64,000 nt of DNA from Pedobacter caeni. GTDB taxonomy: Bacteria > Bacteroidota > Bacteroidia > Sphingobacteriales > Sphingobacteriaceae. This document shows, piece after piece, positions 33,424-42,344 of the stretch (its first letter is position 1; the number at the start of each line of letters is the position of its first letter). The notes under the pieces were generated by a model. The model saw nothing but the letters and a program-made list of their open reading frames with translations, made no database searches and had not been told where the DNA came from. The position numbers and the translations under genes are program-made. The stretch spans positions 248,001 through 312,000 of the forward strand of contig NZ_FQUQ01000008.1 in the NCBI RefSeq assembly GCF_900129215.1, given 5' to 3'.

Positions 33424-34314
33424 ATGAGTGATACTAAGAAAAGGGACCTTATTGGTGCTATAAAAGAAAAAGGAAAAACTTTAGAGGCAGAGATGTCATT
33501 CTTTGACCACATAGATGTCCTTAGAAAACATCTGTTACGCGCATTAGCCGTGGTCCTGGTCTTAACCGCCGGAGCGTTTTATTTTACTGACTTTATCTTT
33601 AATACCATCATCATGGGGCCTAAAAACCCTAATTTCTGGACCTACAGAATGATGTGTAAACTCGTGGAGAAGTTCCCTGCAATCGGGCCCGACTTCTGTA
33701 TCACCAAAATTGATGCAAAGATCATCAACACGGAAATGGCCGGGCAATTTACCCTCCAGCTGAATTCCTGTGTGATGGTAGGGATCATCCTGGGTATCCC
33801 CTACCTCTTGTTCGAACTCTGGTTGTTCATTAAACCAGCCCTTCATGAAAATGAAAGAAAATCTGCAAGTGGTTTCGTTGCCTTTGCTTCCATTCTTTTC
33901 TTTCTCGGTATCCTTTTCGGATATTACATGATCTGCCCATTGTCGATCAACTTCCTGACCAATTTCACTGTCAGTCCGGAGATTCAGAATACGTTTACCA
34001 TAGACTCTTATCTGTCTTCTGTAATGACCCTAACCCTTGGTTCGGGTGTCATCTTCCAGCTTCCGGTAATCATCTATATCCTTTCAAAGTTAGGGGTCAT
34101 GACGCCTGCATTTATGCGTGCCAGCAGAAGGTACTCCACCATATTAATTCTGATCGTTGCTGCAGTGGTTACCCCAACTGCCGATCCTTATACCATGATG
34201 ATTGTTGCCCTTCCTTTATTCCTGCTATATGAATTGAGTATTTACATCTCAGCAAACATAGAACGCAAGAAAAATAAAGAACTTTACGGGGTAGCTAAAG
34301 TGAGAAAAGACTAA
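33424..34314 (+). CDS. tatC: Sec-independent translocase subunit TatC
   Basis: Signal-peptide receptor of the twin-arginine export system. 296 residues with six predicted membrane helices (about 40-60, 105-130, 145-170, 190-215, 230-250, 255-280) and the family's conserved FFDHIDVLRKHLLRAL at the N terminus and FELWLFIKPALHENERK in the second loop. The two tatA-like genes lie 27 kb away at 60.5-61.1 kb; no TatB is visible. Alone between two terminators-bearing intergenic regions. Confidence 0.96.
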   Translation: MSDTKKRDLIGAIKEKGKTLEAEMSFFDHIDVLRKHLLRALAVVLVLTAGAFYFTDFIFNTIIMGPKNPNFWTYRMMCKLVEKFPAIGPDFCITKIDAKIINTEMAGQFTLQLNSCVMVGIILGIPYLLFELWLFIKPALHENERKSASGFVAFASILFFLGILFGYYMICPLSINFLTNFTVSPEIQNTFTIDSYLSSVMTLTLGSGVIFQLPVIIYILSKLGVMTPAFMRASRRYSTILILIVAAVVTPTADPYTMMIVALPLFLLYELSIYISANIERKKNKELYGVAKVRKD

Positions 34315-34327
34315 CAAGATACTTACG

Positions 34328-34356
34328 TTCGTTTATTATTATTCTATATATTTTTG
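34328..34356 (+). promoter_or_regulatory. Promoter of rpiB, predicted leaderless
   Basis: TTC (34328-34330), 18-nt spacer, TATTTTTG (34349-34356), an exact -7. Transcription starting 4-5 nt after the last G would begin at or next to the ATG at 34360, giving an mRNA with almost no 5' leader. Confidence 0.5.
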
Positions 34357-34359
34357 AAG

Positions 34360-34800
34360 ATGTCAACAGAAACAAAAATCAAAATTGCAATCGGCGCTGA
34401 CCACGCTGGTTTTGAATACAAGGAGTTGTTAAAATCCTTTTTAACCGAGTATGAAGTCAAAGACTTTGGAACACATTCGACACAGTCTGTCGATTATCCT
34501 GACTTTGCCCACCCGGTAGCTTCAGCAGTAGAAAGCAAGGAATACACCTTTGGCATTCTGGTTTGTGGAAGTGCAAACGGAGTAGCAATTACGGCAAACA
34601 AACATCAGCATATCCGTGCGGCCATTTGCTGGCTAAATGAGATTGCCGAATTGGCGAGAATGCACAACAATGCCAACATTTTATGCATCCCGGCAAGATT
34701 TGTTTCTGAAGACCTGGCAAAAGAAATGACCACTACTTTCTTAAATACACCTTTCGAAGGCGGAAGACATGAAGGCAGAGTGAACAAAATCTCCTGCTAA
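34360..34800 (+). CDS. rpiB: Ribose-5-phosphate isomerase B
   Basis: Interconverts ribose-5-phosphate and ribulose-5-phosphate. 146 residues from the ATG at 34360; the TTG at 34354 belongs to the -7 element. RpiB/LacAB family signatures IGADHAGFEYKELL near the N terminus, VDYPDFAHPVA, CGSANGVAITANKH around 65-80 (catalytic Cys) and EGGRHEGRVNKI at the end. Monocistronic. Confidence 0.96.
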   Translation: MSTETKIKIAIGADHAGFEYKELLKSFLTEYEVKDFGTHSTQSVDYPDFAHPVASAVESKEYTFGILVCGSANGVAITANKHQHIRAAICWLNEIAELARMHNNANILCIPARFVSEDLAKEMTTTFLNTPFEGGRHEGRVNKISC

Positions 34801-34845
34801 GCTCCGGAATCATCAACTCAACCAACCGATAAAAACTCAACTCAG

Positions 34846-34874
34846 GAAACCATCATAAGCTTTATGATGGTTTC
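34846..34874 (+). terminator. Hairpin between rpiB and the M28 peptidase
   Basis: 13-bp perfect stem GAAACCATCATAA (34846-34858) / TTATGATGGTTTC (34862-34874) with a 3-nt loop, followed by ATTACCTT. Lacks a true U-tract, so a weak terminator or mRNA-stabilising hairpin. Confidence 0.5.
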
Positions 34875-34900
34875 ATTACCTTAAAAACCAATATAAACTG

Positions 34901-36490
34901 ATGAAAAAACATTTCCTGTATGCCAGTTTTGTGCTGACCATGGCCTGCTCGGCCTCCGCACAAAACCCGGATGCCGTGAGGTTCAGTAAAACCATCACTA
35001 AAGACAATGCTTATAAACACCTGTCTGTACTTGCTTCTGATGCCTACGAAGGCCGGGAAACAGGTACTAAAGGAGGATGGATGGCCGCTGATTATATTAA
35101 AAATTACTTCAAAAGTCTTGGCCTGAAAGGACCGGTAAACGGAGATTATTTTCAGCCAATTGATATGGTTACCTTTAACCTTTCACAAGTCTTAACCATT
35201 AACGGACAGCCGGCAGAAGCGATTAAAGACTTTTATATCGTCCCTCAATCCGTTTCATCAGATGGTTTTGCCGTAAACGCCAATAGTGTGGTGTTCGCTG
35301 GTTACGGGTTAAACAGAGAAGGTTACAATGACTTTGAAGGGATCGATATCAATGGAAAAGTAGTCATGCTCTTCAAATCCGGAGATCCTGCCGGTTCGGC
35401 TTCTTCGAACAGCAAAACAGCCATCAACGCTAAAATAAAATACTTAACGGAAAATAAGGCCGCTGCCATATTGGTCATCGACCCTACGGTTGACATGATG
35501 CCGGAAAACCTCAGGAGCTATCTTCTTTCTTCACAAATGGTGATGAAAACCAAAGAAGAGCTGGATAGAATGAAAGCACCGAAAGGAATTCCAACCATTA
35601 CAATTGGCACTACTGTGGCCAACCAGATCCTCGCTGTTGCAAAAACAAACATCACTGATCTCAAAAAGAAGATCACCGACACTGGAAAACCTGCTTCGCA
35701 GGAAATCAACGTTTCCATATCTGCAAATGCAAAGAAACAGGAAACTAAAGTAAGGGCAGAAAATGTACTGGGATTCCTGGAAGGTTCAGATCCTAAGCTT
35801 AAACATGAGGTGTTAGTCGTTACCGGCCATTATGACCATATCGGGATTACCCCTGAAGTAAAAGGAACCGATAAAATCAACAATGGAGCTGATGATGATG
35901 GTTCCGGAACAACGGGAGTTCTCCTGATGGCAGAAGCATTTTCCAAAGCGAAAAAAGCAGGTAAAGGCCCTAAAAGAAGTATCCTGTTTATGACAGTTAC
36001 CGGCGAAGAAAAAGGACTGTTAGGCTCGGAATGGTATTCCGAAAACCCAATATTTCCTTTGGAAAACACCATTACCAACCTGAACATTGATATGATTGGA
36101 AGAGGTGATAAAGATCATGCTGCCGACAACAACTTCGTTTACATCATTGGTTCGGATATGTTAAGCACTGAACTGGACAAAATCGGTAAAAAAGCAAATA
36201 AGGACTATGTAAATATCAATCTGGATGAAAGATATAACAACAGAACGGATCCGAACCGCTTCTACTACCGTTCTGATCATTACAACTTTGCCAAACACGG
36301 AATTCCTGTAATTTTCTACTTCAATGGGGTGCATGAAGATTACCATCAGCCAGGAGATGAAATCAGCAAAATAGATTTCCCTATGCTTGCCAAAAGAGCA
36401 AGATTGGTTTATTACACCGCATGGGAACTGGCCAATCGTGCTACCCGTCCTAAAGTAGATAAAAACGAAGACGGATCACCAAAGAACTAA
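34901..36490 (+). CDS. M28 family zinc aminopeptidase
   Basis: Exported aminopeptidase. 529 residues with a signal peptide (MKKHFLYASFVLTMACSASA), a protease-associated insert (about 150-260) and the M28 catalytic domain with its zinc-site sequence: VTGHYDHIG near 310 (His, Asp), NGADDDGSGTTG (bridging Asp), TGEEKGLLGSEWY (catalytic Glu pair), LNIDMIGRGD, and RSDHYNFAKHG near 470 (last His). Bacteroidota use such enzymes for peptide scavenging. Own transcript, terminated at 36508-36533. Confidence 0.95.
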   Translation: MKKHFLYASFVLTMACSASAQNPDAVRFSKTITKDNAYKHLSVLASDAYEGRETGTKGGWMAADYIKNYFKSLGLKGPVNGDYFQPIDMVTFNLSQVLTINGQPAEAIKDFYIVPQSVSSDGFAVNANSVVFAGYGLNREGYNDFEGIDINGKVVMLFKSGDPAGSASSNSKTAINAKIKYLTENKAAAILVIDPTVDMMPENLRSYLLSSQMVMKTKEELDRMKAPKGIPTITIGTTVANQILAVAKTNITDLKKKITDTGKPASQEINVSISANAKKQETKVRAENVLGFLEGSDPKLKHEVLVVTGHYDHIGITPEVKGTDKINNGADDDGSGTTGVLLMAEAFSKAKKAGKGPKRSILFMTVTGEEKGLLGSEWYSENPIFPLENTITNLNIDMIGRGDKDHAADNNFVYIIGSDMLSTELDKIGKKANKDYVNINLDERYNNRTDPNRFYYRSDHYNFAKHGIPVIFYFNGVHEDYHQPGDEISKIDFPMLAKRARLVYYTAWELANRATRPKVDKNEDGSPKN

Positions 36491-36507
36491 AAATTTTCAA
36501 TACGCTG

Positions 36508-36533
36508 AAAACCTGCCTCGTGCAGGTTTTTTT
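36508..36533 (+). terminator. Terminator of the M28 peptidase gene
   Basis: Stem AAAACCTGC (36508-36516) / GCAGGTTTT (36522-36530), 5-nt loop, followed by TTT; classic intrinsic terminator. Confidence 0.9.
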
Positions 36534-36539
36534 ATGCAC

Positions 36540-36572
36540 AAAAAAACCGCACATTCGGATGAGCGGTTTTTT
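36540..36572 (-). terminator. Terminator of the GIN-domain gene
   Basis: Stem AAAAAACCGC (36541-36550) / GCGGTTTTTT (36563-36572) with a short inner CAT-TCGG-ATG helix; the U-run lies downstream on the minus strand. Back-to-back with the preceding plus-strand terminator. Confidence 0.88.
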
Positions 36573-36611
36573 GCAGAAATGAATTCATTTCTTTCTTATG
36601 GGGTCGGTCTT

Positions 36612-37154
36612 TTATAGTTTGGCAATCACAAAATCATTCAGGTTTAATTTAGATACATCATTTCTTACCAGGTTGTGTTCTGCTGATGAACCACTTAATT
36701 TCAAGTCCGACTGGTCTTTCATGTCAGTATAAAGGCTACCTACTTTTGCATTTACATTTGCTTTTGCCCCATCTTTCAGGAAAATCTGAAGAACAGCCAG
36801 GTCAAAGTTACCACGGGTTTTTACCTGAGCAGTGTTGGATGCATCAATTCTTTGCAGGTCTTTTACCGATACATAAATGGTTTCTGGATTAACCGCTGTG
36901 GAGTTGATGTACAAAGTATATCCTTTTTGTTGAACTGTAGTGCTTGCACTCAATTCGTCATAGCTGGTAATGCTTTCTGAATTTGATTGTACCAATACCA
37001 CTTTGGCATTTCCGGTTACCACTACTTTGTTGAATTTTACGTTAGCTGCTGCACTTACGGGTGTGGTGTCTTTTGCAAAAGTAGTGAAGGCTGAAGAAGT
37101 TAAAACGATAGCAGTTAAAGCTGAGGCGAATAAGGTTTTGATGGAAGTTTTCAT
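36612..37154 (-). CDS. Exported GIN-domain (DUF2807-like) protein
   Basis: A 180-residue secreted or periplasmic protein. Signal peptide of about 27 residues (ending SSAFTTFAK). The rest is a beta-strand-rich repeat region typical of the GIN (putative auto-transporter adhesin head) domain: alternating V/I/N/S strands such as VVVTGNAKVVLVQS, then LYINSTAVNPETIYVSVKDL and ANVNAKVGSLYTDMKDQSDL. Role unknown; related proteins sit at cell surfaces. It has its own terminator and an upstream LytTR-type operator (37270-37299), so it is probably controlled by a two-component regulator. Confidence 0.85.
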   Translation of the reverse strand: MKTSIKTLFASALTAIVLTSSAFTTFAKDTTPVSAAANVKFNKVVVTGNAKVVLVQSNSESITSYDELSASTTVQQKGYTLYINSTAVNPETIYVSVKDLQRIDASNTAQVKTRGNFDLAVLQIFLKDGAKANVNAKVGSLYTDMKDQSDLKLSGSSAEHNLVRNDVSKLNLNDFVIAKL

Positions 37155-37269
37155 GACTTTATATTTTAAGTTTTTAATTATTTAATTGTTGTTTTGTAGA
37201 TAAGACATCATCTCTGGAGAAACGTTTCAGCGTTTTTTGGCGCATTAGACCATGCCGCAGTAACTGTCG

Positions 37270-37299
37270 ACCAACTGCCCTAACTATTCGACCAACGGA
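37270..37299 (-). promoter_or_regulatory. LytTR-type response-regulator operator
   Basis: On the minus strand two direct repeats, TCCGTTGGT (37299-37291) and GCAGTTGGT (37278-37270), separated by exactly 12 bp. The LytTR consensus is an imperfect direct repeat of [TA][AC][CA]GTTN[AG][TG/TC] with a 12-bp spacer; the first matches at all nine positions and the second at eight. It lies 116-145 bp before the GIN-domain start codon. No -7 of good quality follows, as expected for an activated promoter. Confidence 0.6.
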
Positions 37300-37424
37300 C
37301 ACAAAAAATTTCGTCGAAACCTGCGAAACAGGAGCTTCCGGAACCCGATTACATTTCAGAAGCAATAAAAAACATTAGATTGGGAAATAAATCAGGCAGA
37401 TCATGACCGAAGCCTAATTATTTT

Positions 37425-37432
37425 TATATTTG
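37425..37432 (+). promoter_or_regulatory. -7 element of the LutB-like gene, predicted leaderless
   Basis: TATATTTG, exact match to TAnnTTTG, followed by AAG and then ATG at 37436 and 37439. The predicted start site coincides with the ATG. Same TTTGAAGATG arrangement as at rpiB. Confidence 0.5.
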
Positions 37433-37435
37433 AAG

Positions 37436-38827
37436 ATGATGAAGATATCTGATGAATTTTTGGTTAAGGCCGATGAAAAGGCTTTTGATTTAGGGCATCG
37501 CAAGACAATTAATCATAATATTGGCAAATATAATGTTGCGGTAGACAGGGGCATATCGAGGTTTGAGAATTTAGAAAACTCAAAGAAGAAGGCCCATGTG
37601 ATTAAATGGCGGGTGATGGAGAACCTTGACAAGTTTCTTCCTGAATTTGAATCCAATTTTCAGCGTAGAGGAGGAAAAGTGATCTGGGCAAATGATGCTG
37701 AGGAGGCCCAAAAAGAAATCCTGAACATCATTCAGCGGAATGGCGGGAAGACGGTCATCAAATCGAAATCCATGACCACCGAGGAAATCCACCTTAATGA
37801 TTTCCTGGAAAAGAACAATATTGAATCCCTGGAAAGTGACCTGGGCGAATACATCGTACAACTTCTTGGTCAGCCACCATACCATATTGTAACCCCGGCC
37901 ATGCACCTTAGTAAAGAGGAGATCGCCAAGCTGTTTCATGACAAATTTGGAACACCTGTCGATGCCACACCGGAGCAATTGACACAAAAAGCAAGAGAAC
38001 TGCTCAGGGAAAAATACCTGAAAGCAGATATTGGTATTTCCGGGGGAAACTTCTTAATCGCAGATACCGGAAGTATTGCACTGACTGAAAACGAGGGAAA
38101 TGCCAGGTTATGTACTACATTTCCTAAAATCCATATTGCCATTGTGGGAATTGAGAAAATCATCCCCTCTATGGCAGACCTCGACCTCTTCTGGCCGCTG
38201 CTTGCCAGCCATGGAACCGGACAAAACCTAACCGTCTACAATACCATCTTAAGTGGCCCAAGACGACCGGATGAAACCGATGGCCCTGAAGAGATGTATG
38301 TCATCTTACTGGATAACGGACGTACCAATCTGCTGGCTCAGAAAGACCAGCGCCAGGGTCTGTATTGTATCAGATGCGGAGCCTGCCTGAATGCATGCCC
38401 TGTGTATAAAAATATTGGTGGACATACCTATAACACCACTTATAGTGGCCCTATTGGCTCCATCATTACCCCTCACCTGAAGGGAATGAAAGAGTTCAAG
38501 CACCTGAGCTATGCCTCCAGCCTATGCGGTAAATGCTCTGAAGTATGCCCGGTAAAGATAGACATCCATAAAATGCTCCTGCTCAACAGAAGAGATGCAG
38601 CTGCAGATCATGAGAACAGCAAATCTGAAGAGATTGGCTGGAAACTGTTCAATACAGGGATGCAAAAAAGATCAAGAATGGATATGGTAAGCGGAAAGAT
38701 CAAAAACTTCTTTTTGAAGTTCCTTTTCAAGAAGACCTGGGGCAAATACCGCAGTATGCCGGAAGTTGCACCAAAGTCCTTTGCCAAACGCTATCAGGAG
38801 AAAAATAAAGCGGACAAAAACATATAA
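37436..38827 (+). CDS. LutB/LldF-like iron-sulfur oxidoreductase subunit
   Basis: A 463-residue member of the lactate utilisation protein B family: N-terminal LUD domain (about 60-285) and two 4Fe-4S clusters in the C-terminal third, CIRCGACLNACPVY near residue 315 and CGKCSEVCPVKIDIHK near 365. In the Lut complex LutA and LutC are the partners for L-lactate oxidation to pyruvate; neither is adjacent here. The start may be the first ATG (37436) or the next (37439). The next gene begins 2 bp after the stop, so it is co-transcribed with the keto-acid dehydrogenase E1. Confidence 0.9.
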   Translation: MMKISDEFLVKADEKAFDLGHRKTINHNIGKYNVAVDRGISRFENLENSKKKAHVIKWRVMENLDKFLPEFESNFQRRGGKVIWANDAEEAQKEILNIIQRNGGKTVIKSKSMTTEEIHLNDFLEKNNIESLESDLGEYIVQLLGQPPYHIVTPAMHLSKEEIAKLFHDKFGTPVDATPEQLTQKARELLREKYLKADIGISGGNFLIADTGSIALTENEGNARLCTTFPKIHIAIVGIEKIIPSMADLDLFWPLLASHGTGQNLTVYNTILSGPRRPDETDGPEEMYVILLDNGRTNLLAQKDQRQGLYCIRCGACLNACPVYKNIGGHTYNTTYSGPIGSIITPHLKGMKEFKHLSYASSLCGKCSEVCPVKIDIHKMLLLNRRDAAADHENSKSEEIGWKLFNTGMQKRSRMDMVSGKIKNFFLKFLFKKTWGKYRSMPEVAPKSFAKRYQEKNKADKNI

Positions 38828-38829
38828 CT

Positions 38830-40806
38830 ATGCAGTTTGACAGAAAAGATAAGAATGATGCTACCTTATTAGATTTATACACGCAATTGCTTTACCCCCG
38901 GATGGTAGAGGAAAAAATGCTTATCTTATTACGTCAGGGCAGAATAGGCAAATGGTTTTCCGGAATCGGACAAGAGGCCATCGCCGTAGGAAGTACTTTA
39001 GCGATGAAGGAAACCGAATATATTCTTCCAATGCATAGAAACCTGGGGGTATTTACCGCCCGGGACATCCCTTTAAAAAAGCTGATGGCCCAATGGCAGG
39101 GTAAAATATCCGGCTTTACAAAAGGTCGGGACCGCTCTTTCCATTTCGGCACACAGGAGTATAAAATTATTGGAATGATTTCCCATCTGGGGCCTCAGAT
39201 GGCACTTGCCGATGGGATTGCCCTTGCAGATCTTATTGCAGATAAGAAACAGGCTACCCTTGTATTTACAGGCGAAGGAGCCACAAGTGAAGGTGATTTT
39301 CATGAAGCCATAAATGTGGCTTCGGTATGGAACCTGCCCGTGATCTTTTTAATTGAAAACAACGGATATGGCCTCTCTACACCAATAAACGAGCAATTTA
39401 AATGTAAAGACCTTGTGGATAGAGCCGCAGGATATGGAATTGAAGGCATTCAAATCGATGGGAATAACATTCTTGAAGTTTACGACACCCTTTCTGATAT
39501 CGCAGAAAAGATGCGGAATGATCCTAAACCTGTTCTGGTAGAATGCCTTACGTTCAGAATGAGGGGCCATGAAGAGGCCTCAGGAACAAAATATGTTCCA
39601 CAGGAACTATTTGACCTCTGGGCAAAGAAAGACCCAGTAAAGTGTTTTGAGGAATACCTGCTGGAACAGAAAGTGCTTAGCCGGGAAAGTATTGCAGAGA
39701 TTAAGGCGGATTTTAAAGCCGGAATCGAACAGGAAGTGGAAGCCGCCTTCCTGGAAGAAGAACCGGCAGCAGATATTGACAGGGAGATGGAAGACATGTA
39801 TGCTCCTCATATTTATCAAGCTATTGAACCAGTCGGAGCATCCACAGAAGTCAGGTACATTGATGCGATTACTGATGCCTTAAAAACCGGTATGCAGAAA
39901 CACGATAACCTTGTGTTGATGGGACAGGATATTGCGGAATATGGGGGTGCGTTTAAGATCACTGACGGGTTTGTAGACCTTTTCGGCAAATCAAGGGTCC
40001 GGAATACCCCAATATGTGAATCGGCAATTGTAGGGGCCGGATTAGGCCTCTCTATCAATGGTTATAAAGCGGTGGTGGAGATGCAGTTTGCTGATTTCGT
40101 GACCTGTGGATTCAACCAGATCGTAAACAACCTGGCAAAGACCCATTACCGATGGGGAGAAAAAGCCGATGTGGTGGTCAGGATGCCTACAGGAGCCGGA
40201 ACCGGTGCAGGCCCTTTTCATTCCCAAAGCAACGAGGCCTGGTTCACAAAAACGCCTGGTTTAAAAATCGTCTATCCGGCCTTCCCTTTCGATGCGAAGG
40301 GATTATTGCTTTCGGCAATTGACGATCCAAATCCTGTATTATTTTTTGAACATAAATATTTATACCGCAGCTTAAGCGGACAAGTCCCATCTGGAGAATA
40401 TAACCTGGAAATAGGCAAAGCCAATCTGATCAAAGAAGGGGAACAACTGAGTATCATTACTTATGGACTCGGCGTACACTGGGCCCTTTCCTATCTGGAC
40501 GAACATCCGGAAATCAGTGCGGATCTCCTGGATTTACGTAGTCTGCAACCATGGGATAAAGCAGCAGTAGCCGCAACTGTAAAGAAAACAGGAAGAGTAC
40601 TGATCCTGCATGAAGATACCCTGAGCAACGGCTTTGGAGCAGAACTGGCAGCATGGATTGCCGAACATTGTTTTGAGCACCTGGATGCCCCTGTAATGCG
40701 TTGTGCGAGTTCAGACACTGCCATTCCAATGAGCAAAATCCTGGAAGAAAGTTTTCTTGCCAAAAGCCGCCTGAAAGCAAGCATCCAGAAATTAACAGCT
40801 TATTAA
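38830..40806 (+). CDS. Fused alpha/beta E1 of the branched-chain 2-oxo acid dehydrogenase
   Basis: Thiamin-diphosphate E1 that decarboxylates branched-chain 2-oxo acids and passes the acyl group to E2. 658 residues: alpha-like half (about 1-325) with the ThDP motif GEGATSEGDFHEAINVASVW through ENNGYGLS near 155-185, then the beta-like half (about 345-658) with NTPICESAIVGAGLGLS and the TGAGTGAGPFHSQS loop. Two-in-one E1 chains are common in Bacteroidota. E2 and E3 are not adjacent. Co-transcribed with the LutB-like gene (2-bp spacer). Feeds branched starters to FabH or degrades Val/Leu/Ile. Confidence 0.95.
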   Translation: MQFDRKDKNDATLLDLYTQLLYPRMVEEKMLILLRQGRIGKWFSGIGQEAIAVGSTLAMKETEYILPMHRNLGVFTARDIPLKKLMAQWQGKISGFTKGRDRSFHFGTQEYKIIGMISHLGPQMALADGIALADLIADKKQATLVFTGEGATSEGDFHEAINVASVWNLPVIFLIENNGYGLSTPINEQFKCKDLVDRAAGYGIEGIQIDGNNILEVYDTLSDIAEKMRNDPKPVLVECLTFRMRGHEEASGTKYVPQELFDLWAKKDPVKCFEEYLLEQKVLSRESIAEIKADFKAGIEQEVEAAFLEEEPAADIDREMEDMYAPHIYQAIEPVGASTEVRYIDAITDALKTGMQKHDNLVLMGQDIAEYGGAFKITDGFVDLFGKSRVRNTPICESAIVGAGLGLSINGYKAVVEMQFADFVTCGFNQIVNNLAKTHYRWGEKADVVVRMPTGAGTGAGPFHSQSNEAWFTKTPGLKIVYPAFPFDAKGLLLSAIDDPNPVLFFEHKYLYRSLSGQVPSGEYNLEIGKANLIKEGEQLSIITYGLGVHWALSYLDEHPEISADLLDLRSLQPWDKAAVAATVKKTGRVLILHEDTLSNGFGAELAAWIAEHCFEHLDAPVMRCASSDTAIPMSKILEESFLAKSRLKASIQKLTAY

Positions 40807-40816
40807 CGTCTCATTA

Positions 40817-41461
40817 TTAAATATCCAGACAGTTATTCGGTTTATAAAAGATAGAAGTGCATTTAGAGACGATCACTCCGGGCGCCATTCCTGTAAATGG
40901 AAGGTGTTTAAACCCGTGTCTTTTAAAAAACTCAAATGCTGCTGCATATTTATTTCTTTCAGAATCATCCAGCACCACCACCCCATCTTCAGTTAAGGAG
41001 CTAATGGCCTGTTCGCAACAATTCAGCCGGTCTCTCCCATCCACAACAATGAGCTCAAACTTCTTTCCGGTGTCCTTCGCACTCCGGCAGTAATCGCCAT
41101 TTTCAGCAAGATCGCAATGAATCATATTGACATTTGCAGCCTCCAGTTCTGCATTCTTTTCAAACCAGCTTTTATCATGTTCTACGGAATAAACTTCCTT
41201 GGAAAGTTTTGCATAGAATAAGGTTGAATTACCGGAACCGAACTCAAACACGGAATGTTGCTTATTGATTCTCTCCTTAATAAAATCAATAAAAGAATAG
41301 GTGACCCAGGCAATGGGATCGCCATCTTCACTGATTGCTGACTTGGTCCGGTAGGCATCAAACCAACCTTTTTCGGCCAGATAACCTTTAAAGCCCAGGG
41401 ACAACAGGACCTTTAGTTTGGCAGGTTGAAATAGAGTGAAAGGGGATAATTTGTTTTTCAT
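40817..41461 (-). CDS. Class I SAM-dependent methyltransferase
   Basis: A 214-residue Rossmann-fold methyltransferase. Motif I is FEFGSGNSTLFYAKL near residue 72 and the acidic loop after VYSVEHDKSWFEKN; ELIVVDGRDRLNCCEQAI and VVVLDDSERNKY near 135-165 are the post-motif strands. Substrate unknown; FkbM-like or glycan-associated families share this ordering. Convergent with the E1 gene and divergent from the lipoprotein. Confidence 0.8.
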   Translation of the reverse strand: MKNKLSPFTLFQPAKLKVLLSLGFKGYLAEKGWFDAYRTKSAISEDGDPIAWVTYSFIDFIKERINKQHSVFEFGSGNSTLFYAKLSKEVYSVEHDKSWFEKNAELEAANVNMIHCDLAENGDYCRSAKDTGKKFELIVVDGRDRLNCCEQAISSLTEDGVVVLDDSERNKYAAAFEFFKRHGFKHLPFTGMAPGVIVSKCTSIFYKPNNCLDI

Positions 41462-41534
41462 GGTTTTTTCTTTTTAATAACAGGAAAGCCATTTGGCATG
41501 ATAATCGCCTTTATCAATACCTAAATAAAACGTT

Positions 41535-42344
41535 ATGAAGATCTCTTATATTGTATACTCCCTTTCGGCCAGTCTTTTAATATCAGGCTGTAACCAGCAG
41601 CCAAGGCACCCGCAGGCAGATCTCATTACGCAATCATCCGCAACGGCAATGACAGATAAAACCATTCGGATTTTAGCAGATTCTATAGATGCCAACCTGG
41701 ATCACCTGGAAAAACAAAGCAGCCTGGTGTACCTTCAGGGGGAGCAATCCATGTACGCAGAAAGGTACAGCTCCAATGGCAAAGCCATCTTATATGTGGA
41801 ACAGAAAGATAATGGCCTTATCAACAGCAGCACTAAAAAATACTACTTCAAAAACGACAGTTTAATAATGGTACAGGAAAGCAATAAATCCAATAATGAA
41901 TATACCGATACCCGGGTTTTTCTGAGAAATAACATTGCTTTCAGCAAAGAACAGCGCAAGGGCAATTCCGCCTCTGCCTTACTAACCCAGCCCTACCTGT
42001 CCCTTAAATCGATTAAAGACAATTCCATTAAAGAAGATGATTACCAGCAAAACATCAGGACATGGGATGAGGCCATTGCCGGAACTAACCAGTACGAAAT
42101 GTGGTTTGATCAGTATATCGACATTCCTGGCGAAAACATCATTCAGCTGAAAAGCAAGGCCCAAAATGGCTTTACAGCCAGCATCCTGGTAAAAGAACCA
42201 GACGCATTTACAGACAGCCTCAAAGCCCTGCCTGGAAATTTCAAAAATGAAAAACTAAATTTTAAATGGAAAGTGGAAGATAAAGAGGCCGTTTATGTAC
42301 CTGTAGCTGCCAGAGTTACTTCTGCCAGGGGGTTAAACAAATAG
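41535..42344 (+). CDS. Lipoprotein of unknown function
   Basis: A 269-residue probable lipoprotein: MKISYIVYSLSASLLISGC with lipobox LISGC (Cys19). The mature protein is polar with alternating hydrophobic strands (SSLVYLQGEQSMYAERYSS, KAILYVEQKDNGL) and a second half that resembles beta-sandwich or barrel-forming sequence. No recognised domain. Its 3' end overlaps the sprT-like gene on the opposite strand by 52 bp. Confidence 0.75.
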   Translation: MKISYIVYSLSASLLISGCNQQPRHPQADLITQSSATAMTDKTIRILADSIDANLDHLEKQSSLVYLQGEQSMYAERYSSNGKAILYVEQKDNGLINSSTKKYYFKNDSLIMVQESNKSNNEYTDTRVFLRNNIAFSKEQRKGNSASALLTQPYLSLKSIKDNSIKEDDYQQNIRTWDEAIAGTNQYEMWFDQYIDIPGENIIQLKSKAQNGFTASILVKEPDAFTDSLKALPGNFKNEKLNFKWKVEDKEAVYVPVAARVTSARGLNK

